In this document: positions 1 to 7,742 of the stretch, one piece after another
How the letters are laid out: every line of letters starts with the position of its first letter
Position numbering within the stretch: position 1 is the stretch's first letter
Source of the DNA: Mycobacterium sp. IS-1496
Lineage (GTDB): Bacteria; Actinomycetota; Actinomycetes; Mycobacteriales; Mycobacteriaceae
Direction: 5' to 3'
Length of the DNA stretch: 64,000 nucleotides
NCBI RefSeq assembly: GCF_001499995.1
Contig: NZ_LQIU01000076.1
Coordinates: 100,986 to 164,985 of the forward strand
The notes under the pieces: generated by a model
Told to the model about the DNA's origin: nothing
What the model saw: the letters and a program-made list of their open reading frames with translations, nothing else
Database searches by the model: none
Position numbers and translations under genes: made by a program

Positions 1-1204
1 GCTGCGGCACCACCGTCGTCTCGACATCCGAACTGACACCGGTGCCGCGGGTGCGGAAGATCGAGTCCATCTCGTCGAAGAACACGATCACCGGCGTGCC
101 CTCGGACGCCTTCTCCCGCGCCCGCTGGAAGATCAGCCGGATGTGGCGCTCGGTCTCGCCGACGAACTTGTTCAGCAGCTCCGGGCCCTTGATGTTGAGG
201 AAGTACGACTTCGCCTCGCGGGCATCGTCACCGCGCACCTCGGCCATCTTCTTGGCCAGCGAGTTCGCGACGGCCTTGGCGATCAGCGTCTTACCGCAAC
301 CGGGCGGGCCGTAGAGCAGCACACCCTTGGGCGGCCGCAGCGAGTACTCGCGGTAGAGCTCCTTGTGCAGGAACGGCAACTCGACGGCGTCGCGGATCTG
401 CTCGATCTGACGGCCGAGACCGCCGATGTCGCTGTAGCTGACGTCGGGCACCTCTTCGAGGACCAGATCCTCGACCTCGGCCTTCGGGATGCGCTCGAAG
501 GCGTAGCCGGCCTTGGTGTCGACCAGCAGCGAGTCGCCGGGGCGCAGCCGGCGGGGACGGTCGTCGTCGAGTTCGGGCCCGGCGACCTCGTTGTCGGGCA
601 GGTGTTCGACCGACACCAGCGGCTCGGCCAGCCAGACGATGCGCTCCTCGTCGGCGTGGCCGACGACCAGGGCGCGGTGTCCGTCGGAGAGGATCTCGCG
701 CAGGGTGCTGATCTCGCCGACGGCCTCGAAGGTGCCGGCCTCGACCACCGTCAGCGCCTCGTTGAGGCGGACGGTCTGCCCTTGCTTGAGCGCCTTGACA
801 TCGATGTTGGGCGAGCAGGTCAGCCGCATCTTGCGCCCGGAGGTGAACACGTCCACCGTGTCGTCCTCGTGGGCGGCCAGCAGTACGCCGTACCCGCTCG
901 GGGGCTGTCCCAGCCGGTCGACCTCTTCGCGCAGCGCGAGCAGTTGCTGCCGCGCCTCCTTGAGGGTGTCCATCAGCTTCGCGTTGCGCGCGGCGAGCGA
1001 ATCGATACGTGCCTCGAGCTGGTGGACGTCACGGGCGCTGCGCAGACCGCTCTGCGGGCCTACCGCGTTCTCGAGCTGCTCTCGGAGGGCGGCCGCCTCA
1101 CGGCGCAACTCCTCCAACTCCGCGGCGTCCTCACCGGACAGGCCGGACTCATGGGGTGTCGTGAAACCGTCATCTCTGGCTTCGTGACGCTGTGACTCAC
1201 TCAT
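1..1204 (-). CDS. mpa: Mpa/ARC mycobacterial proteasome AAA+ ATPase (3' part outside window)
   Basis: Hexameric AAA+ unfoldase that recognises pupylated proteins and feeds them to the 20S proteasome. About 401 N-terminal codons are present; the C-terminus, including the proteasome-docking end, lies beyond the left edge. Reading from the ATG at 1204, the protein has an N-terminal coiled coil (roughly residues 20-75, Leu/Glu/Arg heptads), then the OB-fold region, then the AAA module with Walker A GPPGCGKT and Walker B VIVFFDEMDS, and an arginine-rich region after it. The neighbours (lppK, DUF503, trmI) match the H37Rv order Rv2115c-Rv2118c. It is transcribed divergently from the MTB12-like gene. 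Identification is firm; only the end is missing. Confidence 0.95.
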   Translation of the reverse strand, partial: MSESQRHEARDDGFTTPHESGLSGEDAAELEELRREAAALREQLENAVGPQSGLRSARDVHQLEARIDSLAARNAKLMDTLKEARQQLLALREEVDRLGQPPSGYGVLLAAHEDDTVDVFTSGRKMRLTCSPNIDVKALKQGQTVRLNEALTVVEAGTFEAVGEISTLREILSDGHRALVVGHADEERIVWLAEPLVSVEHLPDNEVAGPELDDDRPRRLRPGDSLLVDTKAGYAFERIPKAEVEDLVLEEVPDVSYSDIGGLGRQIEQIRDAVELPFLHKELYREYSLRPPKGVLLYGPPGCGKTLIAKAVANSLAKKMAEVRGDDAREAKSYFLNIKGPELLNKFVGETERHIRLIFQRAREKASEGTPVIVFFDEMDSIFRTRGTGVSSDVETTVVPQ

Positions 1205-1351
1205 GTTGCGCCCCTTTCCCACACCGAATAGTGGTGCAGTAACAACTTCAACGCTACCGGCGATTCAGACTTTGTGTGTGGCGTAGGGAGTTCGACACAC
1301 CCGCAGCACTGTTAACCTCGGACCCGAGTCAGACAGATCGAAAGGACAGCC

Positions 1352-1840
1352 GTGACCCTGAAAACCCTCGTAACCGGCGTTGCAGCAGCCGCTGTAGTAG
1401 CAGGTGGCGCGGCAGGTGTGACCTCCATTGCATCGACCACGGTGGCCTCGCCCGCCGTGTCGCCGGTCGTGTTCGGCGTCCCGATGCCGCAGGTCCCGGC
1501 ACCCGACCTGGCAGGTCCGCTGACCCAGACGCTGCAGGCCCTCGCCGGGCCCGGCTCGTTCCGTGGCAAGGCGCCGTTCATCCAGGGTGGCATCGGCCGC
1601 TTCGAGGCGATCACCGCCGACCGCGCGTACAGCAACGCCGCGGCGCAGGGCAAGTTCCCGCTGAGCTTCAACATCGCCAACGTCGACCAGAACGGCGGCG
1701 TCGCCACCGCCGACGTCACCGCGACCGCGGCCACCGGCGGCACCGCCACCCAGAACATCGTGTTCGTCGCCGGCCCCAGCCCCAGCGGCTGGCAGGTGTC
1801 GAAGGGCTCCGCCCTCAACCTGCTCTCGGCGGTCGGCTGA
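1352..1840 (+). CDS. MTB12/CFP2-family low-molecular-weight secreted antigen
   Basis: 162-residue exported protein. Residues 1-33 form a signal peptide (basic start, Ala/Val-rich core, AXA-like end). The mature part keeps the MTB12 pattern: VVFGVPMPQ near the new N-terminus, an Asp-Leu-(x)-Pro-Leu helix, the KAPFIQGGIG segment, a PLSFNIANV strand and a final GWQVSKGSALNLL. These match CFP2/MTB12 (Rv2376c family), whose molecular role is unknown. GTG start at 1352 is favoured by AAAGGA a few bases upstream. The next gene, lppK, appears to be a lipidated paralogue, so this is probably a local duplication. Confidence 0.85.
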   Translation: MTLKTLVTGVAAAAVVAGGAAGVTSIASTTVASPAVSPVVFGVPMPQVPAPDLAGPLTQTLQALAGPGSFRGKAPFIQGGIGRFEAITADRAYSNAAAQGKFPLSFNIANVDQNGGVATADVTATAATGGTATQNIVFVAGPSPSGWQVSKGSALNLLSAVG

Positions 1841-1866
1841 GCCGTCCGTCGGTGCCCCGACGCACC

Positions 1867-2394
1867 ATGACCGCAGTGGTCCGCAGCGCCGTCACCCTCG
1901 TGGTGGCGGCGTTCGGCCTTTCCTGGTGTCTGAGCGGGTGCGGTAGCGACAACCCACCGGCCCCGCCGCCGGCGCCGGTGTCCTCGACCCCGGCCGCGGC
2001 ACCGGCTCCCCCGGTGCCGGCGCCGCTGCCGCCGCCCATCGCCCTGACCGACGTGCTGTACCGGCTGGCCGATCCCGCCGTGCCGGGCACCGAGAAGCTC
2101 GGCCTCGTCGAGGACGCCGGACCGGGTGACGCGGCGGCACTCGACCGGTTCGGCAAGGCGTTGGCGGACAACGGCTATCACCCGATGACGTTCGACGCCG
2201 CCGACCTGGCGTGGGCGGCCGAATCCGATGATGTGGTGGCGACCGTGATCGCCCGGACCCCGCCGGGCCGCACCGGGGGCGACTTCACGTTCCCGATGCA
2301 GTTCGCCCGGACCCCCGACGGCGGCTGGCAGCTCACCCGCGACAGCGCCGACACGCTGCTCGAGGTGGACGCCGGCCAGAGCCCGCCGCGCTGA
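1867..2394 (+). CDS. lppK: Lipoprotein, LppK-like, MTB12-related fold
   Basis: 175-residue lipoprotein. A signal sequence ends in the lipobox L-S-G-C (Cys about residue 21), followed by a long Pro/Ala linker (about residues 25-55) that would span the cell wall. The C-terminal domain follows the MTB12 layout (LTDVLYRLADP, then a central acidic helix region, then GGWQLTRDSADTLL). In H37Rv the lipoprotein gene in this position is lppK (Rv2116), beside mpa and a DUF503 gene, exactly as here. ATG at 1867 is 26 bases after the upstream stop. The symbol rests on position and family; function is not known. Confidence 0.75.
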   Translation: MTAVVRSAVTLVVAAFGLSWCLSGCGSDNPPAPPPAPVSSTPAAAPAPPVPAPLPPPIALTDVLYRLADPAVPGTEKLGLVEDAGPGDAAALDRFGKALADNGYHPMTFDAADLAWAAESDDVVATVIARTPPGRTGGDFTFPMQFARTPDGGWQLTRDSADTLLEVDAGQSPPR

Positions 2395-2397
2395 CCC

Positions 2398-2694
2398 ATG
2401 TGGATCGGCTGGCTCGAATTCGACCTGCTCCTCGGTGACGTGCGCTCGCTCAAACAGAAGCGTTCGGCGATCCGGCCGGTGATCGCCGAACTGCAGCGGC
2501 GATTCACCGTCTCGGCCGCCGAGACCGGGGCCCAGGATCTGCATCGCCGTGCCGGGATCGGGCTGGCCGTCGTGGCCGCCGACCGCGCGCACGTGGTGGA
2601 TGTGCTCGACGCCGCCGAGCGGCTGGTCGCCGCCCGCCCCGAGATGGACCTGCTCTCTGTGCGCCGCGGGCTGCGGCGCAGCGACGACGATTGA
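2398..2694 (+). CDS. DUF503 family protein (Rv2117-like)
   Basis: 98-residue protein of the small DUF503 family. It opens with the typical MWIGWLEFDLLL strand and the conserved LKQKRSAIRPVI helix; a central VSAAE(T)G strand and the C-terminal RPEMDLLSV strand complete the ferredoxin-like layout. It starts three bases after the lppK stop and so is likely cotranscribed with it. It ends base-to-base with the convergent trmI. The biochemical role of DUF503 is not settled; ribosome-associated roles have been proposed for relatives. Confidence 0.85.
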   Translation: MWIGWLEFDLLLGDVRSLKQKRSAIRPVIAELQRRFTVSAAETGAQDLHRRAGIGLAVVAADRAHVVDVLDAAERLVAARPEMDLLSVRRGLRRSDDD

Positions 2695-3549
2695 CTAACT
2701 CTCGGCCGGCTCCGTCGGAGCGGCGAGCTGACGCTTGCGCCGCAACGGAATCGGTGCGACGGCCCCGGGCGCCAGCCGGCGGGCGCTGATCAGGAATGCG
2801 GTGTGGCCGCGCATGGTGTGCTGGGGTCGCACCGCCAGCCCGACGACGTACCAGCCGCGCTGCATGCTCTCCCACGCGCGCGGTTCGGTCCAGCACTGCT
2901 GGGTGCGCAACGCCTCCACCGCCCGCGAGAGCTGGGTGACGGTCGCGACGTAGATCATCAGCACGCCGCCCGGCACGAGGTGGCGCGAGACGGTGTCGAG
3001 GACCTCCCACGGTGCGAGCATGTCGAGCACGACGCGGTCGACCTCACCGCCGCTGTAGTCGTTGAGGTCGGCGATGACGAGGTCCCAGTTGTCGGGCCGC
3101 TCACCGAAGAACGTGTCGACGTTGCGCGCGGCGTGCACCGCGTGGTCGTCGCGCACCTCGTAGGACGTCACCCGGCCGTGCGGTCCGACCGCCCGCAGCA
3201 GCGAGCAGGTGAGCGCCCCCGAGCCGGCGCCGGCCTCGAGTACACGGGCGCCGGGGAAGATGTCGCCCTCGTGGACGATCTGCGCGGCGTCCTTGGGGTA
3301 GATGACCTGCGCCCCGCGCGGCATCGACATCACATAGTCGACGAGCAGCGGCCGCAGCACCAGGAACTGGTCGCCGCTGGTCGATTTGACGACGCTGCCC
3401 TCGGGCAGCCCGATGACGCTGTCCAGCGCGATCATCCCGCGGTGGGTGTGGAACTCCCCGCCCGGCGTGAGCAGCATCGTGTAGTGCCGCCCCTTGGCGT
3501 CGGTGAGTTGGACGCGGTCTCCGACGGTGAACGGACCGGTTCTGGGCAT
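2695..3549 (-). CDS. trmI: tRNA (adenine-58-N1)-methyltransferase TrmI
   Basis: 284-residue SAM-dependent enzyme that methylates N1 of A58 in the T-loop of tRNA. The N-terminal beta-barrel region (residues 1-75) is followed by a Rossmann methyltransferase domain with the SAM loop VLEAGAGSGALT (about 104-115), the acidic YEVRDD motif that binds ribose hydroxyls, and D-motif VVLDML. Length and context agree with H37Rv Rv2118c, whose structure is a TrmI tetramer. It is convergent with the DUF503 gene and divergent from the RecB-family gene. Confidence 0.93.
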   Translation of the reverse strand: MPRTGPFTVGDRVQLTDAKGRHYTMLLTPGGEFHTHRGMIALDSVIGLPEGSVVKSTSGDQFLVLRPLLVDYVMSMPRGAQVIYPKDAAQIVHEGDIFPGARVLEAGAGSGALTCSLLRAVGPHGRVTSYEVRDDHAVHAARNVDTFFGERPDNWDLVIADLNDYSGGEVDRVVLDMLAPWEVLDTVSRHLVPGGVLMIYVATVTQLSRAVEALRTQQCWTEPRAWESMQRGWYVVGLAVRPQHTMRGHTAFLISARRLAPGAVAPIPLRRKRQLAAPTEPAES

Positions 3550-3634
3550 AGTCGCTCAGCCTGCCAGTCGGCGCGCCGCAACAGGTCCGCGGGGTTGCGC
3601 AGATCTGTCGGGGACCCGTCCTAGGCTGCAGAGC

Positions 3635-4468
3635 ATGAGCGAACAGCCCGCGCCGGTCCGGCGTCCCGCGCTGTCGCCGTCGCGGGCCGCCGACTTCAAA
3701 CAGTGCCCGCTGCTGTACCGGTTCCGCGCGATCGACCGGCTGCCCGAGCCGCAGTCCACCGCGCAGTTGCGGGGGTCGGTGGTACACGCCGCGCTCGAGC
3801 AGCTCTACGCGCTGCCCGCGGCGGACCGCGGACCCGACACGGCGTTGACCCTGGTCGCCCCGGCCTGGGACCGGGTGGTCGCCGAACGGCCCGAGGTGGC
3901 CGACGACATCGAGCCCGCGGTGCGCGACGCCCTGCTCGGCGAGGCCCGCGCGCTGCTGGCGGGCTACTACCGCCTGGAGGATCCGACGCGGTTCGACCCG
4001 CAGTGCTGCGAACAGCACGTCGAGGTCGAACTCGACGACGGGACCCTGCTGCGCGGATTCGTCGACCGCATCGACGTCGCGCCGACGGGCGAACTGCGGG
4101 TGGTCGACTACAAGACCGGGAAGGCGCCGCCGGAGGCGCGGGCGCTGGCCGAGGCGAAGGCGCTGTTCCAGATGAAGTTCTACGCGGTGGTGCTGCTGCG
4201 TTCTCGCGGCGTGCTGCCCACACGGCTGCGGCTGCTCTACCTCGCCGACAGCCAGGTGCTGGACTACTCGCCCGACCTCGAAGAGCTCATCCGGTTCGAG
4301 CGCACGCTGACCGCGATCTGGCGGGCGATCCTCGCGGCCGGGGCCACCGGGGACTTCCGCCCCAAACCGTCGCGGCTGTGTGACTGGTGCTCGCACCGCC
4401 CCCTGTGCCCGGAGTTCGGCGGCACCCCGCCGCCCTACCCGGGCTGGCCGGAGAGACCGGCGGCGTGA
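3635..4468 (+). CDS. RecB-family PD-(D/E)XK exonuclease (Rv2119-like)
   Basis: 277-residue stand-alone nuclease of the RecB/Cas4-like PDDEXK_1 family. Visible are the N-terminal LSPSRAADFKQCPLLYRFR motif, the HAALEQLY histidine helix, the nuclease core GFVDRID...VVDYKTGK (Asp and Lys of the D-ExK signature), the QMKFY helix and four cysteines (one early, C-DWC-SHRPLC late) that would hold an Fe-S cluster. ATG at 3635 was chosen over upstream in-frame starts because it lies just before the conserved motif and after the divergent trmI. Likely a DNA repair or processing enzyme; the partner is unknown. Confidence 0.85.
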   Translation: MSEQPAPVRRPALSPSRAADFKQCPLLYRFRAIDRLPEPQSTAQLRGSVVHAALEQLYALPAADRGPDTALTLVAPAWDRVVAERPEVADDIEPAVRDALLGEARALLAGYYRLEDPTRFDPQCCEQHVEVELDDGTLLRGFVDRIDVAPTGELRVVDYKTGKAPPEARALAEAKALFQMKFYAVVLLRSRGVLPTRLRLLYLADSQVLDYSPDLEELIRFERTLTAIWRAILAAGATGDFRPKPSRLCDWCSHRPLCPEFGGTPPPYPGWPERPAA

Positions 4469-5259
4469 TCGGCCACCTCTACCACCGGCTGCCGGACGAC
4501 GGCGGCCCCACCGCGTACGAGTCGACCGCCGATACCCGCAGCAACTGGGATCCGGCCATCCAGCACGGATCACCGCCGCTGGCGCTGCTCACCAAGGCCG
4601 TCGAGGATCTCGCGGCCGGCAGTGGGCTGCGCGTCGGCCGGCTCGCTCTCGACATCCTCGGCGCGATTCCCGTGGCACCGGTCCGGGTGCGCGCCGAGGT
4701 GTTGCGGCCGGGCAACCGGATCTCGCTGATGGCCGCCGAGATGCTCGCCGATCGCCCCGACGGCAGTCTGCGCGCGGTCGCCCGGGTCACGGCGTGGCTG
4801 CTCGCGCCCAGCGACACCGCGGACGCCGCCACCGACCGCTATCCGCCGCTGACCGAAGGCGAGATGTCGGGGGTGGCGCATGCCTGGGAGGGTGCGCCCG
4901 GCTACCTGGAGACGGTGAGCTGGCGCCGCCAAGCCGATGACGGCAACTCCGCGGTGGCATGGCTGACCCCGCTCGTTCCGGTCGTCGACGACGAGCCGAC
5001 GACGGCGCTGCAGCGGCTGGCGATGGTGGTCGACTCGGCCAACGGCATCGGCGCGGCGTTGGATCCGCAGGAGTTCATGTTCATGAACACCGACACCGTC
5101 GTGCATCTGCACCGTTTGCCCGACGGTTCGGACTTCGGTCTGCGCACCCGCGGGTCCATCGGACCGGACGGGATCGGCGTCACGACGGGCGAGATCTTCG
5201 ACCGCCGGGGTTTCATCGGGACGTCCGCCCAGACACTGCTGGTGCAGCGGCAGCGGTGA
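4465..5259 (+). CDS. Acyl-CoA thioesterase-like double hotdog protein
   Basis: 264-residue protein of the TesB/4HBT_3 type found widely in mycobacteria. Two hotdog repeats can be seen: residues 1-115 with NWDPAIQHGSPPLALL (hotdog helix with Gly-Ser in place of the usual Gly-Gly) and a second with FMNTDTVVHLHR and GSIGPDGIGVTTGEIFD. The GTG start overlaps the stop of the nuclease gene by GTGA, implying translational coupling. Substrate cannot be read from sequence; release of free acids from acyl-CoA is the family role. Confidence 0.8.
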   Translation: MIGHLYHRLPDDGGPTAYESTADTRSNWDPAIQHGSPPLALLTKAVEDLAAGSGLRVGRLALDILGAIPVAPVRVRAEVLRPGNRISLMAAEMLADRPDGSLRAVARVTAWLLAPSDTADAATDRYPPLTEGEMSGVAHAWEGAPGYLETVSWRRQADDGNSAVAWLTPLVPVVDDEPTTALQRLAMVVDSANGIGAALDPQEFMFMNTDTVVHLHRLPDGSDFGLRTRGSIGPDGIGVTTGEIFDRRGFIGTSAQTLLVQRQR

Positions 5260-5762
5260 ACGGTCTGGCCGGCCAGTTCGAGTTGGCGTGGGCGCTGGCG
5301 GAGCTGCACCTGTCCGCACTCACCGACGACGACTTCCTCTGGGAGCCCGCCGACGTCGTGTGGACGGTCCGGCGCGACGCCGCGGGCACGTGGCGGCCCG
5401 ACTGGGCCGACGTCGAGCCCGATCCGATCCCGGTGCCCACGATCGGCTGGTTGACGTGGCACATCACCTGGTGGTGGTCGGTGACGCTGGCCCACCTCGA
5501 CGGCGACGAGCCACCCGTACGCACCGACATCAACTGGCCCGGCGGCGCCGCGGCGGTAGCCCGCATCCGCGAGCTGTCCGCACGCTGGCGCGCCACCCTC
5601 GACCGCCTCACCGGCGCAGACCTCGAACGCCCGTCGGCGTTTCCGTGGGGCGCCGACAGCGGGCGCACCATCGCCGACACGGTGCTGTGGCTGCATGTCG
5701 AGCTCACGAAGAACGTCGCGGAGATCGGACAGCTCCGGATGCTGCGGGCGGTATCGCGCTGA
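5256..5762 (+). CDS. DinB-family protein
   Basis: 168-residue four-helix-bundle protein of the DinB/YfiT superfamily, whose members include metal-dependent thiol transferases. Histidines that could bind metal are present (TWHITWWW, and WLHVELTKN near the end). Its GTG start overlaps the thioesterase stop, making a three-gene coupled run starting at 3635. The C-terminal 59 bases overlap the convergent tetR-type gene, which is unusually long for a convergent overlap. Substrate unknown; mycothiol-linked chemistry is only an inference from relatives. Confidence 0.8.
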   Translation: MNGLAGQFELAWALAELHLSALTDDDFLWEPADVVWTVRRDAAGTWRPDWADVEPDPIPVPTIGWLTWHITWWWSVTLAHLDGDEPPVRTDINWPGGAAAVARIRELSARWRATLDRLTGADLERPSAFPWGADSGRTIADTVLWLHVELTKNVAEIGQLRMLRAVSR

Positions 5763-6465
5763 GCCCGTCGAGCAGCACCTCCAACCCGAACGCCAGTGCG
5801 GCATCGGCGTCGTGGGCCGCACCGCGGGCCTCACCGGCGGCCGTACCGATGCGCGAGGCCAGCGGGTAGCGTTCGGCGATCCCGAGTGCGGCGAGCTTGG
5901 CGCCCTCACGCTCCCACCACTGCCGCGGCGGCTCCTGCTCGCGTTCCCGGCGGGCGTGGGCCAGCGCGCGTGCGCAGGACCGGGCGAAATCGAGCACCAC
6001 CGCCAGCGCCGCGTCCTTGTCGGCGTCGCTGAGCGGCAACGGCTCCACCGCACCCAGTTCGCGGTCGTACTTGGCGAGGGTGCCCGGCCCCAGAACCGCC
6101 CGTTCGGACTCGATCTCGGCCAACCACGGGTGCCGGCCGAACAACCGCAGGTTGTCGTCGACGATGGCGGTCAGCCGTTCCCTCCAGTCGCCGGCCGGTG
6201 CGGTGACGTCCATATCGGCCCGGCACTTATCGGCCATGAGCTCGAGCAGCTGCTCCCGGCTGCGCACGTAGGTGTACAGGGTCATCACCGGGACCTCGAG
6301 CGCGGCGGCGACGTCACGCAGGGTGAACGCCGATCCCAGCCGGTCGGCGACCCCGATCGCGGCGCCGACGATCTGGTCCGCGCTCAACCGGGGCGGGCGG
6401 CCGCGGCGCGCCGGGAGTGGTCTCTCGTGGCGCCACAGCAGGTCGACGGTGTCCATGTGGGCCAT
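5704..6465 (-). CDS. TetR/AcrR-family transcriptional regulator
   Basis: 253-residue repressor-type protein. After a basic stretch (PARRGRPPRLS) comes the TetR helix-turn-helix (about residues 28-73: IVGAAIGVAD, FTLRDVAAALEVPVMTLYTYVRSREQLLELM). The remaining helices form the ligand-binding and dimer domain. It is divergent from the VOC gene, and two inverted repeats of matching design lie in the 66-base gap (6479-6495 and 6502-6522), so it most likely represses itself and the VOC gene. ATG at 6465 is used; a second ATG three codons in is also possible. Its 3' end overlaps the DinB gene. Confidence 0.88.
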   Translation of the reverse strand: MAHMDTVDLLWRHERPLPARRGRPPRLSADQIVGAAIGVADRLGSAFTLRDVAAALEVPVMTLYTYVRSREQLLELMADKCRADMDVTAPAGDWRERLTAIVDDNLRLFGRHPWLAEIESERAVLGPGTLAKYDRELGAVEPLPLSDADKDAALAVVLDFARSCARALAHARREREQEPPRQWWEREGAKLAALGIAERYPLASRIGTAAGEARGAAHDADAALAFGLEVLLDGLSAIPPAASGAVRSPRRSS

Positions 6466-6478
6466 CCTCGCTTGCTTT

Positions 6479-6495
6479 TCCGTACACGATACGGA
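6479..6495. promoter_or_regulatory. Putative TetR operator O1
   Basis: Inverted repeat TCCGTA-N5-TACGGA, perfect 6-base arms, 14 bases before the tetR start codon. It shares the CGTA...TACG core and five-base spacer of the second repeat next to it, as expected for two sites bound by the same dimer. Position overlapping the tetR leader suggests autoregulation. Binding itself is inferred. Confidence 0.6.
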
Positions 6496-6501
6496 TACTG
6501 G

Positions 6502-6522
6502 TTCTCGTACATCATACGAGAA
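6502..6522. promoter_or_regulatory. Putative TetR operator O2
   Basis: Inverted repeat TTCTCGTA-N5-TACGAGAA with perfect 8-base arms, ending 9 bases before the VOC gene start, where a bound repressor would block the ribosome-binding region or promoter. The core equals that of O1 and centre-to-centre distance is 25 bases. Binding is inferred from position next to the divergent tetR gene. Confidence 0.65.
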
Positions 6523-6531
6523 AGGCGCCCC

Positions 6532-6909
6532 ATGAACATCACTGCCACCGCGATCTCACTCAACGTGCCCGAACCGCAGGCCTCGGCCGACTTCCTGACG
6601 CGCCACGTCGGACACACCGTCGCCGTGCAGGACGACGGATTCGTGTCTGTGGAACACCCCGGTGGCGGGCCGAATGTGGTCTTCCTGCGCACCGGACTGG
6701 CCACATTCAAACCGCCCCACCGGGCGGGCACCGCGGGCGACGGCCTCCTGCTGGTCTTCGTCGTCGACGACGTCGACGCCGCGTTCGAGGCGGTGCGCGC
6801 CGGCGGCGCCCCGGTGGTCACCGCTCCCGAGACCGAGCCGTGGGGTGAGCGGTACTGCCAGTTCGAGGACCCGAACGGAATCATCGTCCAGTTCGTCCAA
6901 TGGGTGTGA
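6532..6909 (+). CDS. VOC (glyoxalase/bleomycin-resistance) family protein
   Basis: 125-residue protein with the paired beta-alpha-beta-beta-beta modules of the vicinal oxygen chelate superfamily. Visible: first strand ITATAISLNVPEP, the FVSVEHPGGG turn, second module LLLVFVVDDVDAAFEAV, and the terminal WGERYCQFEDPNGIIVQFVQW strand with the acidic metal ligand. Such proteins act on, or simply bind, small toxic molecules. Location behind the double TetR operator suggests inducible detoxification. ATG at 6532 sits directly after operator O2. Confidence 0.85.
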   Translation: MNITATAISLNVPEPQASADFLTRHVGHTVAVQDDGFVSVEHPGGGPNVVFLRTGLATFKPPHRAGTAGDGLLLVFVVDDVDAAFEAVRAGGAPVVTAPETEPWGERYCQFEDPNGIIVQFVQWV

Positions 6910-6911
6910 CA

Positions 6912-6937
6912 GTCTATAGACTTGCGTCTATATAGAC
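6912..6937. promoter_or_regulatory. Paired palindromes in the arsR-type promoter
   Basis: Two perfect palindromes, GTCTATAGAC (6912-6921) and GTCTATATAGAC (6926-6937), separated by four bases and placed 20 bases before the ArsR-type start codon. Both carry the same GTCTA/TAGAC half site. AT-rich palindromes like this are typical ArsR-family operators and also overlap the expected promoter, so autorepression of the arsR-SRPBCC-flavodoxin run is likely. Inferred, not shown. Confidence 0.6.
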
Positions 6938-6957
6938 ACGGTGCAATACTCGCTCTC

Positions 6958-7275
6958 ATGGACGTTTTCGAGGCGGTGGCCGAACCGAGCAGGCGCGCAC
7001 TGCTCGACGCGCTGGCCGACGGCGAACGCACCGCGGGCGAGTTGGTCGCGACGCTGCCCGGGCTGGCCCAGCCGACGGTGTCGCGGCATCTGCGTGTGCT
7101 TCGCGAGGTGGGACTGGTCGAGGTGCGGCCGGATGCGCAGCGCCGCATCTACGCGCTGCGGGCCGACGGGCTCGTCGAGATCGGCGCGTGGATCGAGCGG
7201 TACCGGCGCTTCTGGGCCGGCCACCTCGACGATCTCGAGGCGCATCTGCACGGGCGGGCGCGGGGGTCGCGATGA
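6958..7275 (+). CDS. ArsR-family winged-helix regulator
   Basis: 105-residue regulator. The winged helix is complete: FEAVAEPSRRALLDALADGE, TAGELVATL, the recognition helix QPTVSRHLRVLREVGLV and the wing EVRPDAQRRIYALR. No cysteine pair for metal sensing is present, so it belongs to the PadR-like/SRPBCC-linked subgroup of ArsR proteins rather than metal sensors. The stop overlaps the start of the SRPBCC gene (ATGA), a pairing common in actinobacteria. ATG at 6958 lies after the two operator-like palindromes. Confidence 0.88.
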   Translation: MDVFEAVAEPSRRALLDALADGERTAGELVATLPGLAQPTVSRHLRVLREVGLVEVRPDAQRRIYALRADGLVEIGAWIERYRRFWAGHLDDLEAHLHGRARGSR

Positions 7276-7742
7276 GTGTCAGGGACGGTCGACTCATCGT
7301 CGACGGCGACCGTGCGGTGCTGACCTTCGAACGCCGGCTGCCCTTCCCGATCGACGTGGTGTGGTCGGCGATCACCGACCCGGCCGAGCGCGGACAGTGG
7401 TTCGGCCACACCACGATCGACGGCCGGGACGGCGGCAGCATCGAGATGGTGGCGACCGGCCCGCCGCTGCCGGATGACCGCAAGCGGATGACCGGTCGCA
7501 TCCTCGTCTGGGATCCCCCACACGTCTTCGAACACGAATGGCACCAACCGATCGTCGAGAAGGGAGTGGTGCGCTACGAGCTGCGCGCCGACGGTGCCGA
7601 CACGGTGCTGCGGTTCACCCACCGCGGGCTCGGTATCCGCAACGCCTCCGGGTTCCGCGGCGGCACCGCCTCGTATCTCGACCGCCTCGCCGCCCACCTG
7701 GCGGGCGCCCCGCTGCCGGAATGGAGCAATTCCCTTGGCTGA
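7272..7742 (+). CDS. SRPBCC (AHSA1-like) family protein
   Basis: 156-residue protein with the START/AHSA1 helix-grip fold: LTFERRLPFPIDVVWSAITDP at the start, GQWFGHTTI, a strand-rich centre (RMTGRILVWDPPHVFEHEW), and the long C-terminal helix GTASYLDRLAAHLAG. It is coupled by a four-base overlap to the ArsR regulator, and its end overlaps the next gene by eight bases. SRPBCC proteins bind hydrophobic ligands; here the ligand is unknown, and a role linked to the neighbouring flavodoxin-like enzyme is an inference from the operon. Confidence 0.85.
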   Translation: MSVRDGRLIVDGDRAVLTFERRLPFPIDVVWSAITDPAERGQWFGHTTIDGRDGGSIEMVATGPPLPDDRKRMTGRILVWDPPHVFEHEWHQPIVEKGVVRYELRADGADTVLRFTHRGLGIRNASGFRGGTASYLDRLAAHLAGAPLPEWSNSLG

